From contig JAEEON010000015.1 in assembly GCA_016284305.1 (NCBI GenBank), forward strand, positions 1 to 64,000: a DNA stretch of 64,000 nucleotides. Reading direction: 5' to 3'. Shown piece by piece: positions 53,623 through 62,221 of this stretch. How positions within the stretch are numbered: position 1 is the stretch's first letter; each line of letters starts with the position of its first letter. The DNA is from Bacteroidales bacterium (GTDB taxonomy: Bacteria; Bacteroidota; Bacteroidia; Bacteroidales; F082). The notes beneath the pieces are model-generated. The model was not told where the DNA came from and did no database searches. It saw nothing but the letters and a program-made list of their open reading frames with translations. Position numbers and translations under genes: made by a program.

Positions 53623-54476
53623 TACATTTGATACAAAGCTGAAGAAGAATCGGATTTCAAGCGCCGCAAAGCACGGTCGCGGATTTGTCGGGTACGTTCA
53701 CGCGAGATGCCCATGTCCATGGCAATCTCATCGAGCGAATATTCCCTCGGGGTTCCAATGCCATAGTACATATTGATGACATGACGTTCCTTTTCGGTAA
53801 GTTGGCCAAGCGAGCGTTGGATGGCGTTTTGGTTCGACTCGTTCTCCACCGCCTCATCCGTTGCTTTGGAGTCCTGCTCCACATACACATCGAGGAAGTT
53901 GCCTTCATCGTCATCATCGAGCGGGGCGTCGGTCGAAATCTGGCGCAGGTTCATGCCCATCAGCGACTGCACCTTCGACTCGCTGAGGTCCATCTCATTG
54001 GCAATCTCTTGTGCAGAGGGTTTGCGCTGGAACTCCTGCTCAAGGATGGCTGCGGTCTTTTTCATCTTGCTCATGGCGCCCACCTGGTTGAGGGGAAGGC
54101 GGATGATACGCGACTGCTCAGCCACGGCCTGGAGGATGCTTTGACGGATCCACCACACCGCATACGAGATGAACTTGAATCCACGGGTCTCGTCGAAACG
54201 CTGCGCCGCCTTGATCAAGCCGACGTTACCCTCATCGATGAGGTCCTGCAACGAGAGACCTTGGTTTTGGTATTGTTTGGCGACGGAGACGACGAATCGG
54301 AGGTTGGCTCTGACCAACAGGTCGAGAGCCTTGGCGTCACCTGCTTTGATGCGCTGAGCCAGCTCCACCTCCTCTTCGGGAGTCACCAACCGCTCCTTCG
54401 CAATGTCCTGAAGGTACTTCTCCAATGTACCCGCATCACGATTAGTGATGGATTTTGTGATCTTAAGTTGTTTCAT
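53610..54476 (-). CDS. rpoD: Primary sigma factor
   Basis: A 288-aa RNA polymerase sigma-70 factor. Region 1.2 (about 15-50), region 2 (RANLRFVVSVAKQYQNQGLSL; DNA-melting and -10 reading part WWIRQSILQAVAEQ), region 3 and region 4 (YSLDEIAMDMGISRERTRQI, helix-turn-helix) are complete. Region 1.1 is missing, as in other Bacteroidota primary sigma factors, which read TTTG/TAnnTTTG promoters. An acidic insert (PLDDDDEGNF) lies before region 4. It begins 22 bases behind the DegP-type gene. Confidence 0.96.
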   Translation of the reverse strand: MKQLKITKSITNRDAGTLEKYLQDIAKERLVTPEEEVELAQRIKAGDAKALDLLVRANLRFVVSVAKQYQNQGLSLQDLIDEGNVGLIKAAQRFDETRGFKFISYAVWWIRQSILQAVAEQSRIIRLPLNQVGAMSKMKKTAAILEQEFQRKPSAQEIANEMDLSESKVQSLMGMNLRQISTDAPLDDDDEGNFLDVYVEQDSKATDEAVENESNQNAIQRSLGQLTEKERHVINMYYGIGTPREYSLDEIAMDMGISRERTRQIRDRALRRLKSDSSSALYQMYLNQ

Positions 54477-54498
54477 AATCTTTTAAAATGTTTGTTTT

Positions 54499-55980
54499 TT
54501 AATTGTAATATTCAAAGTTCATCCTCATACCGTTCGGATACACGCCTCCGATATAGGTCTTGCGTCCCCGGTTCGATGCGATGGCTTTCTCAAGGTCGTT
54601 CTTGGTATTCACACTCTTGCCGTTGACATCAGTGATGATAAAACCTTCGACGTTGGCGCCTTGGAAAGGTCCCTGACGAATCTCAACGATCTTGAGACCG
54701 CTGTTGACATGAAGCGATTTCATCTCCGACTGCGAGATGGGTTGAAGCATCAGACCAAAAGTGTCGTTGAAGAAGCTCTCCCCTCTCTTGACCACTTCGG
54801 TGGAGCCGACCTCGTTGAGGAGACCCACGGTGAAGTATCGTTCGTTGCCATTGCGGATGACCTTCACATTCACCTCATCGCCTGGGCGGTACTGACGGAT
54901 GGCTTCCATCAGCTGAGTGGTAGTGTTCACGCCTGTGCCGTTAATATCGACAATGACGTCGCCCGACTTGATGCCTGCCTTCTCAGCTGCGCCGTCCTTG
55001 GAGGCTTCAGCCACATACACGCCCTTGATGTCATGCATCCCGGCCTCTTCTGCCAAATTGGCATCCATCTCACGGATCTGGACACCCAGGTAGGCGCGTT
55101 GAGTCTCACCATACATCAACAGGTCATCGACGACCTTGCGGACGATGTTCGACGGGATGGCGAAGGAATAGCCTTCATAGGAGCCGGTGTGCGAAGCAAT
55201 GGCGGCATTGATGCCGATGAGCTCGCCACGGGTGTTCACCAATGCACCACCACTGTTACCACGGTTCACGGCAGCGTCAGTCTGGATGAACGACTCAACG
55301 TTGCTGCCCTCACCGAGGATGCCGATGTTGCGAGCCTTGGCACTCACGATACCAGCGGTGACCGTTGAAGTCAGATTGAACGGGTTGCCCACAGCCAACA
55401 CCCACTCGCCTACCTTCACCTTGTCGGAGTCACCGAAAACCAAGTAGTCGAAATCGGAGCCCTCCACCTTGATCAAGGCCAAGTCAGAGGACGGATCTGT
55501 GCCCACGATGGTAGCCTTGCTGACCACCTTATTATTAAAGGTGACTTCCACCTCATCGGCACCTTCAACCACGTGGTTGTTCGTCACGATGTATCCATCG
55601 GGCGAGAGCACTACACCAGAGCCGTATGCAACCATGGTGTTGCTTTGCGATTGGCCGGGGATGCCATAGAGATGCTCCAGGAAAGCACCGAAGAAATCGT
55701 TGTACGAGGAGCTCTTCTGGATGATTGTAGTCTTGATGTGAACCACGGCGTTTACACTGGCTTCAGCCGCATCAACAAAATCAGGGGTATTCTCCGTAGG
55801 AAGGAAAGCGGTGCGTTGCACCTTGGGAGCAGATTGAACTTGCTCTATTACAGTCGTTTGTTCATTGGTGGCAACATCGTTCGATGTCGTCTTCTCAGCA
55901 CATGCTGTCATGAAAATCATGGCGACAGCAACCATGACCGCCTTTGAAGGGGTCAGCTTCATTTTTCTCTCGAACATCAT
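54499..55980 (-). CDS. degP: DegP/HtrA-type periplasmic serine protease
   Basis: A 493-aa protease-chaperone of the envelope stress response. The N-terminal signal (VAMIFMTACAEK) has a lipobox-like Cys, so it may be lipid-anchored. Triad: His in VTNNHVVEGADEVEV, Asp in DPSSDLALIKV, Ser in RGNSGGALVN. Two PDZ domains follow (about 285-385 and 400-490). The start may be 55980 or Met7 at 55962 (MKLTPSKAVM). rpoD follows after 22 bases. Confidence 0.94.
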   Translation of the reverse strand: MMFERKMKLTPSKAVMVAVAMIFMTACAEKTTSNDVATNEQTTVIEQVQSAPKVQRTAFLPTENTPDFVDAAEASVNAVVHIKTTIIQKSSSYNDFFGAFLEHLYGIPGQSQSNTMVAYGSGVVLSPDGYIVTNNHVVEGADEVEVTFNNKVVSKATIVGTDPSSDLALIKVEGSDFDYLVFGDSDKVKVGEWVLAVGNPFNLTSTVTAGIVSAKARNIGILGEGSNVESFIQTDAAVNRGNSGGALVNTRGELIGINAAIASHTGSYEGYSFAIPSNIVRKVVDDLLMYGETQRAYLGVQIREMDANLAEEAGMHDIKGVYVAEASKDGAAEKAGIKSGDVIVDINGTGVNTTTQLMEAIRQYRPGDEVNVKVIRNGNERYFTVGLLNEVGSTEVVKRGESFFNDTFGLMLQPISQSEMKSLHVNSGLKIVEIRQGPFQGANVEGFIITDVNGKSVNTKNDLEKAIASNRGRKTYIGGVYPNGMRMNFEYYN

Positions 55981-56043
55981 TACTATCTTTTAGTGTTTGG
56001 TTGGTATTTCAAATTATTTTGGTCTTCTTATTAATGCACTTTT

Positions 56044-56076
56044 TTTGTCTTTATTGTCCTAAAATGTGTAATTTTG
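56044..56076 (+). promoter_or_regulatory. Promoter TTTG-N21-TAATTTTG
   Basis: Plus-strand TTTG (56044-56047) and TAATTTTG (56069-56076), 39 bases upstream of the GNAT gene ATG. Confidence 0.65.
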
Positions 56077-56115
56077 GCAAAAAAAGAGCACGCGAATTTC
56101 ATCAAATAATATGCC

Positions 56116-56649
56116 ATGTTTATTTCTGATGACAAAATTTCACTTCGCATCGCAGAGCCCGAAGACGCAGAGGTGATCTACGCTTGGGAGAACGACCGTA
56201 GGGTGTGGCGCGTCAGCGAGACCAGCAGCCCTGTCTCCCGTTTCCAGATCGAGCAGTTTCTGTTGGGCAACGGCGAGCTGAGCACCAACCGACAACTGCG
56301 ACTCATGATCCAGACCCTTGGCGACCCGAAACCCATCGGCTGTGTTGACCTGTTCGACTATGACGCTGTAAACCAACGTGTAGGCATCGGCATCCTCATC
56401 GATGAAGACCATCGCCGACAAGGCTATGCCTCACGTGCCATCCGCCTGACTTTGGACTACCTCTTCCAACAAGTCTTGGTCCATCAGGTCCACTGCCTCA
56501 TCGACGTCACCAACACCGAAAGTCGGCAACTGTTCGAACAGCTCGGTTTCGAACAACAAGGACGAAGGAAAGACTGGATCAGGACACCTGAAGGTTATAT
56601 CGACACCTTATTCTATCAGAAGTTCAATCAACCCACCCCAAACCCATGA
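56116..56649 (+). CDS. GNAT-family acetyltransferase
   Basis: A 177-aa cytosolic N-acetyltransferase of the RimJ/RimL branch: start ISLRIAEPEDAEVIYAWEND, CoA-binding loop IDEDHRRQGYASRAI (motif A) and NTESRQLFEQLGFEQQG near the end. Substrate unknown. The stop overlaps the mltG start (ATGA, 56646-56649), so the two are translationally coupled. Confidence 0.85.
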   Translation: MFISDDKISLRIAEPEDAEVIYAWENDRRVWRVSETSSPVSRFQIEQFLLGNGELSTNRQLRLMIQTLGDPKPIGCVDLFDYDAVNQRVGIGILIDEDHRRQGYASRAIRLTLDYLFQQVLVHQVHCLIDVTNTESRQLFEQLGFEQQGRRKDWIRTPEGYIDTLFYQKFNQPTPNP

Positions 56650-57707
56650 AACAGAAACACAGCGAACAAGAGATCCGTCGCAGACGCATCCGTCGGATCA
56701 TCGTCATAGTCTTTGGCCTGCTAATCGTCATAGCCTTGGTCATCGGATACCGGCTTTTCCAGACGGTCATGAAGCCCAGCGTCAGGACGCCTGAAGGCAA
56801 GTCCTTCTCCTTGTATGTCCCCACGGGTGCCTCCTACGACCAAGTGCTCGACTCGCTCAAAAGGCATGACCTCATCGGCGACCTGCATGGCTTTGAATGG
56901 CTTGCACAAAAGAAGAGCTATCCCGAGCATATCCATCCTGGACATTATCTGCTCAAAAACGGCATGAGCAACAACCAGCTCATCAATATGCTGACCGGTG
57001 GTTTGCAAACTCCCGTCAAGGTCACCTTCAACAACATGCGCGACGTGAAGATGCTTGCCGGAAGAATTAGCCAACAGATCGAGGCCGACTCACTCTCCAT
57101 CGTTAGCCTGCTGACCAACCCCGATAGCCTCAACACCATGGGGTTCAACACCAAAACCATACCCGCCTTGTTTTTGCCCAACACCTACGAGTTCTATTGG
57201 AACACCTCAGCAAAGAAGTTTGTCGATAAAATGCACCAGGAATACGACAAGTTCTGGAACGCCGAACGCCTCGACAAGGCCAAAGCTGTCGGGCTCACAC
57301 CGATACAAGTCAGCACCCTGGCCTCCATCGTTGACAAGGAGACCAACAAGACCGACGAGATGGCTCGTATCGCCGGCGTCTATCTCAACCGTCTCCGCAA
57401 CGGATGGCTGCTCCAAGCCGACCCTACCCTAGTATTCGCCGTGGGCGACTTCGAGCTGAAACGCGTCCTCAATATTCACAAAGAAGTGGAATCACCCTAC
57501 AACACCTATAAATATGCAGGTCTCCCTCCGGGACCGATCTGCATCCCTTCACTGGCGTCCATCAACGCCGTGCTGAATCCCGAGAAACACAACTATTACT
57601 ATTTCTGCGCCAAGGAGGACTTCTCCGGTTACCACAACTTCGCAAAGACGCTCAGCGAACACACTAGGAACGCGGAAAGGTATCAGAGAGCGCTGAGGGG
57701 GAGGTGA
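56646..57707 (+). CDS. mltG: Endolytic murein transglycosylase
   Basis: A 353-aa membrane-anchored YceG-like enzyme that cleaves nascent peptidoglycan glycan strands and sets their length. One N-terminal membrane segment (IIVIVFGLLIVIALVIGYRL), a LysM-like part, then the catalytic domain with Glu in IVDKETNKTDEMARIAGVYLN and the conserved GLPPGPICIPSLASI and YYFCAKED. The stop codon is itself part of the first unit of the heptamer array 57702-57778. Confidence 0.95.
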   Translation: MKQKHSEQEIRRRRIRRIIVIVFGLLIVIALVIGYRLFQTVMKPSVRTPEGKSFSLYVPTGASYDQVLDSLKRHDLIGDLHGFEWLAQKKSYPEHIHPGHYLLKNGMSNNQLINMLTGGLQTPVKVTFNNMRDVKMLAGRISQQIEADSLSIVSLLTNPDSLNTMGFNTKTIPALFLPNTYEFYWNTSAKKFVDKMHQEYDKFWNAERLDKAKAVGLTPIQVSTLASIVDKETNKTDEMARIAGVYLNRLRNGWLLQADPTLVFAVGDFELKRVLNIHKEVESPYNTYKYAGLPPGPICIPSLASINAVLNPEKHNYYYFCAKEDFSGYHNFAKTLSEHTRNAERYQRALRGR

Positions 57708-57778
57708 AAGGTGAAAGGTGATAATTGAAAGGTGAAAGGTGAGAGGTGAGAATTGAGAATTGAGAATTGAGAATTGAG
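57702..57778. repeat. Heptamer array, 11 units
   Basis: Eleven 7-bp units of the form A(A/G)(T/G)TGAN: first AGGTGAA/AGGTGAT/AATTGAA/AGGTGAG, then four AATTGAG. The reading starts within the mltG stop codon. The AATTGAG units are the reverse complement of CTCAATT found in the 123-bp repeat region. Confidence 0.92.
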
Positions 57779-57912
57779 AACGGCGAAGCCCTCAACGAAG
57801 TTAATTTAGAGATAGCCCGTTAGGGCTTAAAGCTCGGTAGAGAATTGAGAAATGCGAAGCATTCAACGAAGTTAATTTAGAGATAGCCCGTTAGGGCTTA
57901 AATCTCGGTAGA
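57779..57912. repeat. Two tandem copies (71-bp period) of the dispersed element
   Basis: The hairpin AGCCC-GTTA-GGGCT occurs at 57814-57827 and 57885-57898, each in a unit reading TCAACGAAGTTAATTTAGAG before it. The pair is the reverse complement of the element at 15826-15898. The remaining bases to the ATG at 57947 are A+T rich and hold no clear promoter. Confidence 0.88.
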
Positions 57913-57946
57913 ATAATAAAAAATATTATACGAAATTAATAAAAAT

Positions 57947-59305
57947 ATGAAAGCATTTAAAGCATATGATATTAGGGGCGAATGGGGCAAAGACCTCAAC
58001 GAGTCCATCGCCTATCGCATCGGTTATTTCCTGCCGAGCATCCTCAATACAAATACCATCTTGGTGGGACGCGACATGCGCTTGTCGTCCGACACGCTGT
58101 TCGACTGCCTCACCCGAGGCATCACCGATAGCGGGGCCAACGTTGACGACATCGGTCTCTCCACCACGCCCATGGTGTATTGGAGCACTGCACGTTATGG
58201 CTACGACGGCTCCGTGATGATCACCGCGTCACACAACCCAAAGAACCACAATGGCTTAAAGATCTCGAAGACAAACGCTTTGCCTGTCGGATACGACACA
58301 GGCCTGAATCGCCTGGAGGCTCTTGTGGATAGCGACAAACCCTGCATCCCAGCAGCAAACAAAGGAACAATACGTCATAAAGAAGTCAAGGACGATTACC
58401 TGGAGTTCCAACGTGGCTTCACTGGATGGCACGACAACCTCAACATCGCAGTGGACTGCAGCAGCGGCATGTCTTCACTCTTCGTTCATCAACTCATTGG
58501 CAAAGCCCATTATATCAACGACCAACTCGACGGCAACTTCCCCAGCCATGAGCCCAACCCGCTCGAAGCCTCCAGCCAAGAGCAGATCAAGGCATTTGTC
58601 AAGAAAGAACAATGCGACATCGGCCTGCTCTTCGATGGCGATGCCGACCGGATCACCTTCATCGATGAACTCGGCAACTTCATCTCGCCTGACCTGATCA
58701 TCGCCTTCCTAGGCAACTTCTTCCTGGGTCAACGCTATGAGTCAGGCATCGTCCTGCAAGACATCCGCAGTTCAAGAGCCATCCAAGAATACCTCAACCG
58801 CTACCAAGCCAAGGTCGAGACATGGCGTGTCGGCAGAGCCTATGCCGCACTAAAGCTGAGAGAACTCGATGGATGCTATGGCGGTGAACTCGCTGGACAT
58901 TATTATTTTCGCGACTTCTACTACTCCGACTCCGCCCTCCTAGCCGCCTCCATCGTGCTCCGACTGCTCGCTGAATTCAAACGCCAAGGACGCAGCATGA
59001 GTTCCATCATCCACGAAATCAGCGCCTATCACAACTCCGGCGAAGTCAACTTCAAGCTCGATCGGAAACAAGAAGCCATGGATGCCGTTCGCGACCATTT
59101 CATGCAACAGCAGAAACCCGAACGCTTCCTCGACTTCGACGGCTATCGCCTCGACTATCCCGACTGGTGGCTTAACATCCGTCCCTCCAACACCGAACCC
59201 TACCTGCGTTTCCTCGCCGAAGCCAAAAGCGAAGAACGACTTCACAACATTGTCAACGAAGTAACGGAAATTATTCATACCTTTGCCGACGAAAACAACG
59301 AATGA
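57947..59305 (+). CDS. Phosphomannomutase/phosphoglucomutase
   Basis: A 452-aa alpha-D-phosphohexomutase shifting phosphate between C6 and C1 of mannose or glucose. Catalytic Ser in TASHNPKNHNG, Mg loop DGDADR, sugar-specificity loop GGELAGHYYF (the GEXXGH type of PMM/PGM enzymes) and phosphate loop RPSNTEPYLR are intact. Role: GDP-mannose or surface-polysaccharide precursors (inference). Its stop overlaps the start of the TPR lipoprotein (ATGA). Confidence 0.92.
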   Translation: MKAFKAYDIRGEWGKDLNESIAYRIGYFLPSILNTNTILVGRDMRLSSDTLFDCLTRGITDSGANVDDIGLSTTPMVYWSTARYGYDGSVMITASHNPKNHNGLKISKTNALPVGYDTGLNRLEALVDSDKPCIPAANKGTIRHKEVKDDYLEFQRGFTGWHDNLNIAVDCSSGMSSLFVHQLIGKAHYINDQLDGNFPSHEPNPLEASSQEQIKAFVKKEQCDIGLLFDGDADRITFIDELGNFISPDLIIAFLGNFFLGQRYESGIVLQDIRSSRAIQEYLNRYQAKVETWRVGRAYAALKLRELDGCYGGELAGHYYFRDFYYSDSALLAASIVLRLLAEFKRQGRSMSSIIHEISAYHNSGEVNFKLDRKQEAMDAVRDHFMQQQKPERFLDFDGYRLDYPDWWLNIRPSNTEPYLRFLAEAKSEERLHNIVNEVTEIIHTFADENNE

Positions 59306-59727
59306 AAAAGCGAGACATGAAAATATCCCTTCTCATCATGATGGCAAGCCTCTGCCTCCTGATCTCCTGCACCGACAGCCCCGAGCGCTCACGACTGATC
59401 ATGGACAAAGGCATCAACCTGCTGTACAACTCATCACAGTTCGAAGAAGCTGACAAATGCTTCACCGAGGCCATCAAATACGACAAAAACAACTACGAGG
59501 CCTATTATTATAGAGGATGCTCCAAAGTCAACCGCGAGATGCTCGACGAGGCCATCCTCGACCTGCAAAAGGCATTGGAAATCAAACCCGACTACGCTGA
59601 TGCGGAGTTCACCTTGGGAAGGATTTATTTCCTAAAGGAAGACCGCGACATGGCTTGCTATTACTTCAAAGCTTCCATGCAGCACGGCAGAGCCAACGTG
59701 GAGGACGACATCAAAGGCTGTCCATAA
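59302..59727 (+). CDS. Small TPR-repeat lipoprotein
   Basis: A 141-aa lipoprotein (lipobox CLLISCTD). Three TPR-like helix pairs: about 33-65 (INLLYNSSQFEEADKCFTEAI), 66-100 (YEAYYYRGCSKVNREMLDEAI) and 101-135 (ADAEFTLGRIYFLKEDRDMA). It is likely a periplasmic or outer-membrane adaptor; partner unknown. An alternative start is Met6. It overlaps the upstream mutase by 4 bases and the convergent MORN-type gene by 17 bases. Confidence 0.8.
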   Translation: MKKRDMKISLLIMMASLCLLISCTDSPERSRLIMDKGINLLYNSSQFEEADKCFTEAIKYDKNNYEAYYYRGCSKVNREMLDEAILDLQKALEIKPDYADAEFTLGRIYFLKEDRDMACYYFKASMQHGRANVEDDIKGCP

Positions 59728-60403
59728 GTTCTTCCTTAGGCTTGCTGTAGTTTTCGGTGCTCACCACGTCACCATCCTCGTTGTAGGTGGTCCACACGCC
59801 TATCTTGACTCCTTTCTGAAACGCCCCTTCTTCTTTCAGCGCACCCGAAGGATAGTATGTCTTTGACGGACCATCCAACTGATCGTCCTTATATTGGCAT
59901 TCCATCATCAGGATTCCCGAGTCGTAGTACTGCTTGGCCGGGCCGTTGCGATGACCATCGACATACCATGACTCTTCGGCGACGCGCTCATTAAGAGGAT
60001 TATACACCTTGGAGCTGCCATGAGGCTTACCTGCCTTGTTGTCTTCGACCAGCAGCAATTTTCCATTCTCTTTGGAATAGTACCGCCACTCCCCTTCTTT
60101 TTTCTGGTTCACGTAATAACCGGTAGCGATCAAGGTACCATTGGAATAGCTTTTGTTCAAGGCCCGTGTGCCTGCCTTGTCAAAAGTGTTAGTGGCTTTG
60201 AGTTGACCTTGTTCATCGTAGTATTTAAACTCACCTACACATTGGTCATTCTTGAACTGACCTTCATAGCGTTTCTGTCCGTTGGGATAAAAATCGGTCC
60301 AGGCGCCTTGCCTACGGCCTTTGCTGTCGGTACGGTTCAGCTCTTGTGCTGCGAGAGATTCCAAAGTGAGGATGCAGATCAGAAAAAAGAGGAATTTCTT
60401 CAT
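59711..60403 (-). CDS. Exported MORN-repeat protein
   Basis: A 230-aa exported protein. The ATG at 60403 was chosen over the longer frame (to 60490), which would run through the divergent promoters. Signal peptide MKKFLFFLICILTLESLAAQ, then about seven MORN_2-type repeats (GAWTDFYPNGQKRYEG, GEWRYYSKENGKL, GPAKQYYDSGILM, GPSKTYYPSGALKEEG, GVWTTYNEDG). Such proteins are sometimes labelled YwqK-family antitoxins, but no toxin gene is adjacent, so that label is not used. Function unknown. Confidence 0.85.
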   Translation of the reverse strand: MKKFLFFLICILTLESLAAQELNRTDSKGRRQGAWTDFYPNGQKRYEGQFKNDQCVGEFKYYDEQGQLKATNTFDKAGTRALNKSYSNGTLIATGYYVNQKKEGEWRYYSKENGKLLLVEDNKAGKPHGSSKVYNPLNERVAEESWYVDGHRNGPAKQYYDSGILMMECQYKDDQLDGPSKTYYPSGALKEEGAFQKGVKIGVWTTYNEDGDVVSTENYSKPKEELMDSL

Positions 60404-60420
60404 GATTTGGATTTTTGCGA

Positions 60421-60428
60421 CAAAATTA
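60421..60428 (-). promoter_or_regulatory. Promoter -7 element TAATTTTG (MORN gene)
   Basis: Minus-strand match, 17 bases upstream of the ATG at 60403. It is one base from the plus-strand element at 60430, so the two promoters cannot be used at once. Confidence 0.65.
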
Positions 60429-60429
60429 A

Positions 60430-60437
60430 TAAATTTG
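60430..60437 (+). promoter_or_regulatory. Promoter -7 element TAAATTTG (glmM)
   Basis: Plus-strand TAnnTTTG match 46 bases upstream of the glmM ATG. Confidence 0.6.
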
Positions 60438-60483
60438 CAGTTTTCTAAGCGTAAAACGAAACAACAGTAAAAATAGTATAGCA

Positions 60484-61872
60484 ATGACATTGATCAAATC
60501 CATCTCAGGCATTCGAGGCACCATCGGAGGTGTTCCCGGCGATAATCTCACTCCCATCGACATGGTGAAGTTCACCGCAGCTTTTGTCAAATTTGTCCAA
60601 CGTGGCGGCATTGAGCGTCCTCGCATCGTCGTAGGTCGCGACGCCCGCATGTCGGGTTTCTTGGTCAACCAAGTGGTATGCGGCACGTTACAAGCCATGG
60701 GTGCTGACGTCCTCGACATCGGATTGAGCACCACGCCCACCACCGAGATTGCCGTCACGGGACTGAAGGCTGATGCAGGTATCATTCTCACAGCGAGTCA
60801 CAACCCGGCGCAATGGAACGCGTTGAAGCTCCTCAACAATCGAGGCGAGTTCATCAGCGCTGCCGAAGGTGCATGGCTGCTCGACGTGGCCGCGCGCGAC
60901 GAGTTCGAGTTCGTGCCTATCGAGAAGATTGGCAGCTACGAGCAGGTGGACGGGTGGATCGACAAGCACATCCAGCTGGTCCTTGACCTCCCATTGGTCA
61001 ATCGTGAAGCCATCAAAGCTGCCCATTTCAAGGTCGCTGTTGATGCTGTCAACTCCACGGGTGGCATAGCCATCCCCAAGATGCTTCGCGCCTTAGGTGT
61101 CGATGACATCTTGGAACTCAACTGCGAGCCCACAGGCAAGTTTGCGCACACCCCCGAGCCCTTGGCTCAGAACCTCACCGACATCTGCCGTTACGTCCGT
61201 GAACAAGGATGCGATTTCGGAGTCGTCGTTGACCCTGACGTCGATCGTCTCGTGTTCGTCAAAGAAGACGGTGAGCTCTTTGGCGAGGAATACACCCTCG
61301 TCTCCGTGGCCGACTTTGTGCTGCGACACACTCCAGGAGCTACCGTGTCAAACCTCTCTTCCACCCGCGCCTTGCGCGACATCACACTGTCGTATGGACA
61401 AGAGTATCAAGCCGCTGCAGTAGGCGAAGTCAACGTCGTGGAGAAGATGAAGGAAATCGGTGCTGTCATCGGCGGCGAAGGTAACGGTGGTGTCATCTAC
61501 CCTGCCATCCACTACGGCCGTGACGCCCTCGTCGGCACCGCCTTGTTCCTTACCCAGCTTGCAGAAAGACAAATCAAATGCTCCGAACTCAAAAAGGCCT
61601 ATCCCGCCTACTACATGTCGAAAAACAAAATCCAACTCACCCCCGACATGGACGTTGACGGTATCCTAGCCCAGTTTGCAGCAAAGTTCAAAGACGAAAA
61701 AGTCACTACCATCGACGGCGTCAAGATCGATTTCCAGGATGGATGGGTCCACCTGCGCAAGTCGAACACCGAGCCGATCATCCGTATCTACTCCGAAGGA
61801 AAATCACCCGCCGAGGCCGAACGTTTTGCCCAATTGATCCTCAGCTGTGACGACATCCTCGGGCATCATTAA
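60484..61872 (+). CDS. glmM: Phosphoglucosamine mutase
   Basis: A 462-aa mutase making glucosamine-1-phosphate for UDP-GlcNAc, peptidoglycan and lipid A. Start SISGIRGTIGG, catalytic Ser in TASHNPAQWNA, Mg loop DPDVDR (in place of DGDADR), EGNGGVIYP and phosphate loop RKSNTEPIIRIY fit the GlmM form of Bacteroidota. It is the second mutase in 3 kb and distinct in its specificity loop from the one at 57947. A small basic protein gene follows after 15 bases. Confidence 0.92.
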   Translation: MTLIKSISGIRGTIGGVPGDNLTPIDMVKFTAAFVKFVQRGGIERPRIVVGRDARMSGFLVNQVVCGTLQAMGADVLDIGLSTTPTTEIAVTGLKADAGIILTASHNPAQWNALKLLNNRGEFISAAEGAWLLDVAARDEFEFVPIEKIGSYEQVDGWIDKHIQLVLDLPLVNREAIKAAHFKVAVDAVNSTGGIAIPKMLRALGVDDILELNCEPTGKFAHTPEPLAQNLTDICRYVREQGCDFGVVVDPDVDRLVFVKEDGELFGEEYTLVSVADFVLRHTPGATVSNLSSTRALRDITLSYGQEYQAAAVGEVNVVEKMKEIGAVIGGEGNGGVIYPAIHYGRDALVGTALFLTQLAERQIKCSELKKAYPAYYMSKNKIQLTPDMDVDGILAQFAAKFKDEKVTTIDGVKIDFQDGWVHLRKSNTEPIIRIYSEGKSPAEAERFAQLILSCDDILGHH

Positions 61873-61887
61873 CCAAGCTCTATCACC

Positions 61888-62130
61888 ATGGGAAACGCAC
61901 GGAAAAACAAACGGTCGCGTCGAAGCTACCAATATCACGCGATCACTTTCAAACTCTCCAGGGGACAGTACCAATCCCTCAGAAACTACTGCAAAGCCCG
62001 CCGCACTACCCCCATCAAACTGATCAAACGCAGCATCTCCCGCTTTATCAGCACCTACGAGTACGAAGTCCCACCTGAGCTGTACGTCACTGAAAACCAG
62101 CTTCTTCTCTTCGACGACGAACAGCCATAG
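61888..62130 (+). CDS. Small basic conserved protein
   Basis: An 80-aa protein without signal peptide. The N-terminus is strongly basic (ARKNKRSRRSYQYHAITF), the centre is a probable helix pair (SRGQYQSLRNYCKARRTTPIKLIKRS) and the C-terminus is acidic (ENQLLLFDDE). The layout suggests nucleic-acid binding, perhaps ribbon-helix-helix-like; this is inference. Its position right behind glmM suggests co-transcription. I recall similar proteins in other Bacteroidales but no function. Confidence 0.65.
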   Translation: MGNARKNKRSRRSYQYHAITFKLSRGQYQSLRNYCKARRTTPIKLIKRSISRFISTYEYEVPPELYVTENQLLLFDDEQP

Positions 62131-62183
62131 CCGCATCGTGAAAAAAATTATTGCTTATTTTATTTCTATATAAGAATTATCTA

Positions 62184-62191
62184 TATATTTG
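62184..62191 (+). promoter_or_regulatory. Promoter -7 element TATATTTG
   Basis: Plus-strand exact match, 30 bases upstream of the ATG at 62222. Confidence 0.6.
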
Positions 62192-62221
62192 CGAGATAAT
62201 TCAAACGAAATATAAAAAGCA

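Noticed and set aside
6-57778. Heptamer arrays considered as CRISPR
   Set aside because: Units of 7 bp without spacers, and no cas genes in the window.
59711-60403. MORN-type gene considered as a YwqK-type antitoxin
   Set aside because: It has a signal peptide, and no toxin-like gene is adjacent; the neighbours are a TPR lipoprotein and glmM.
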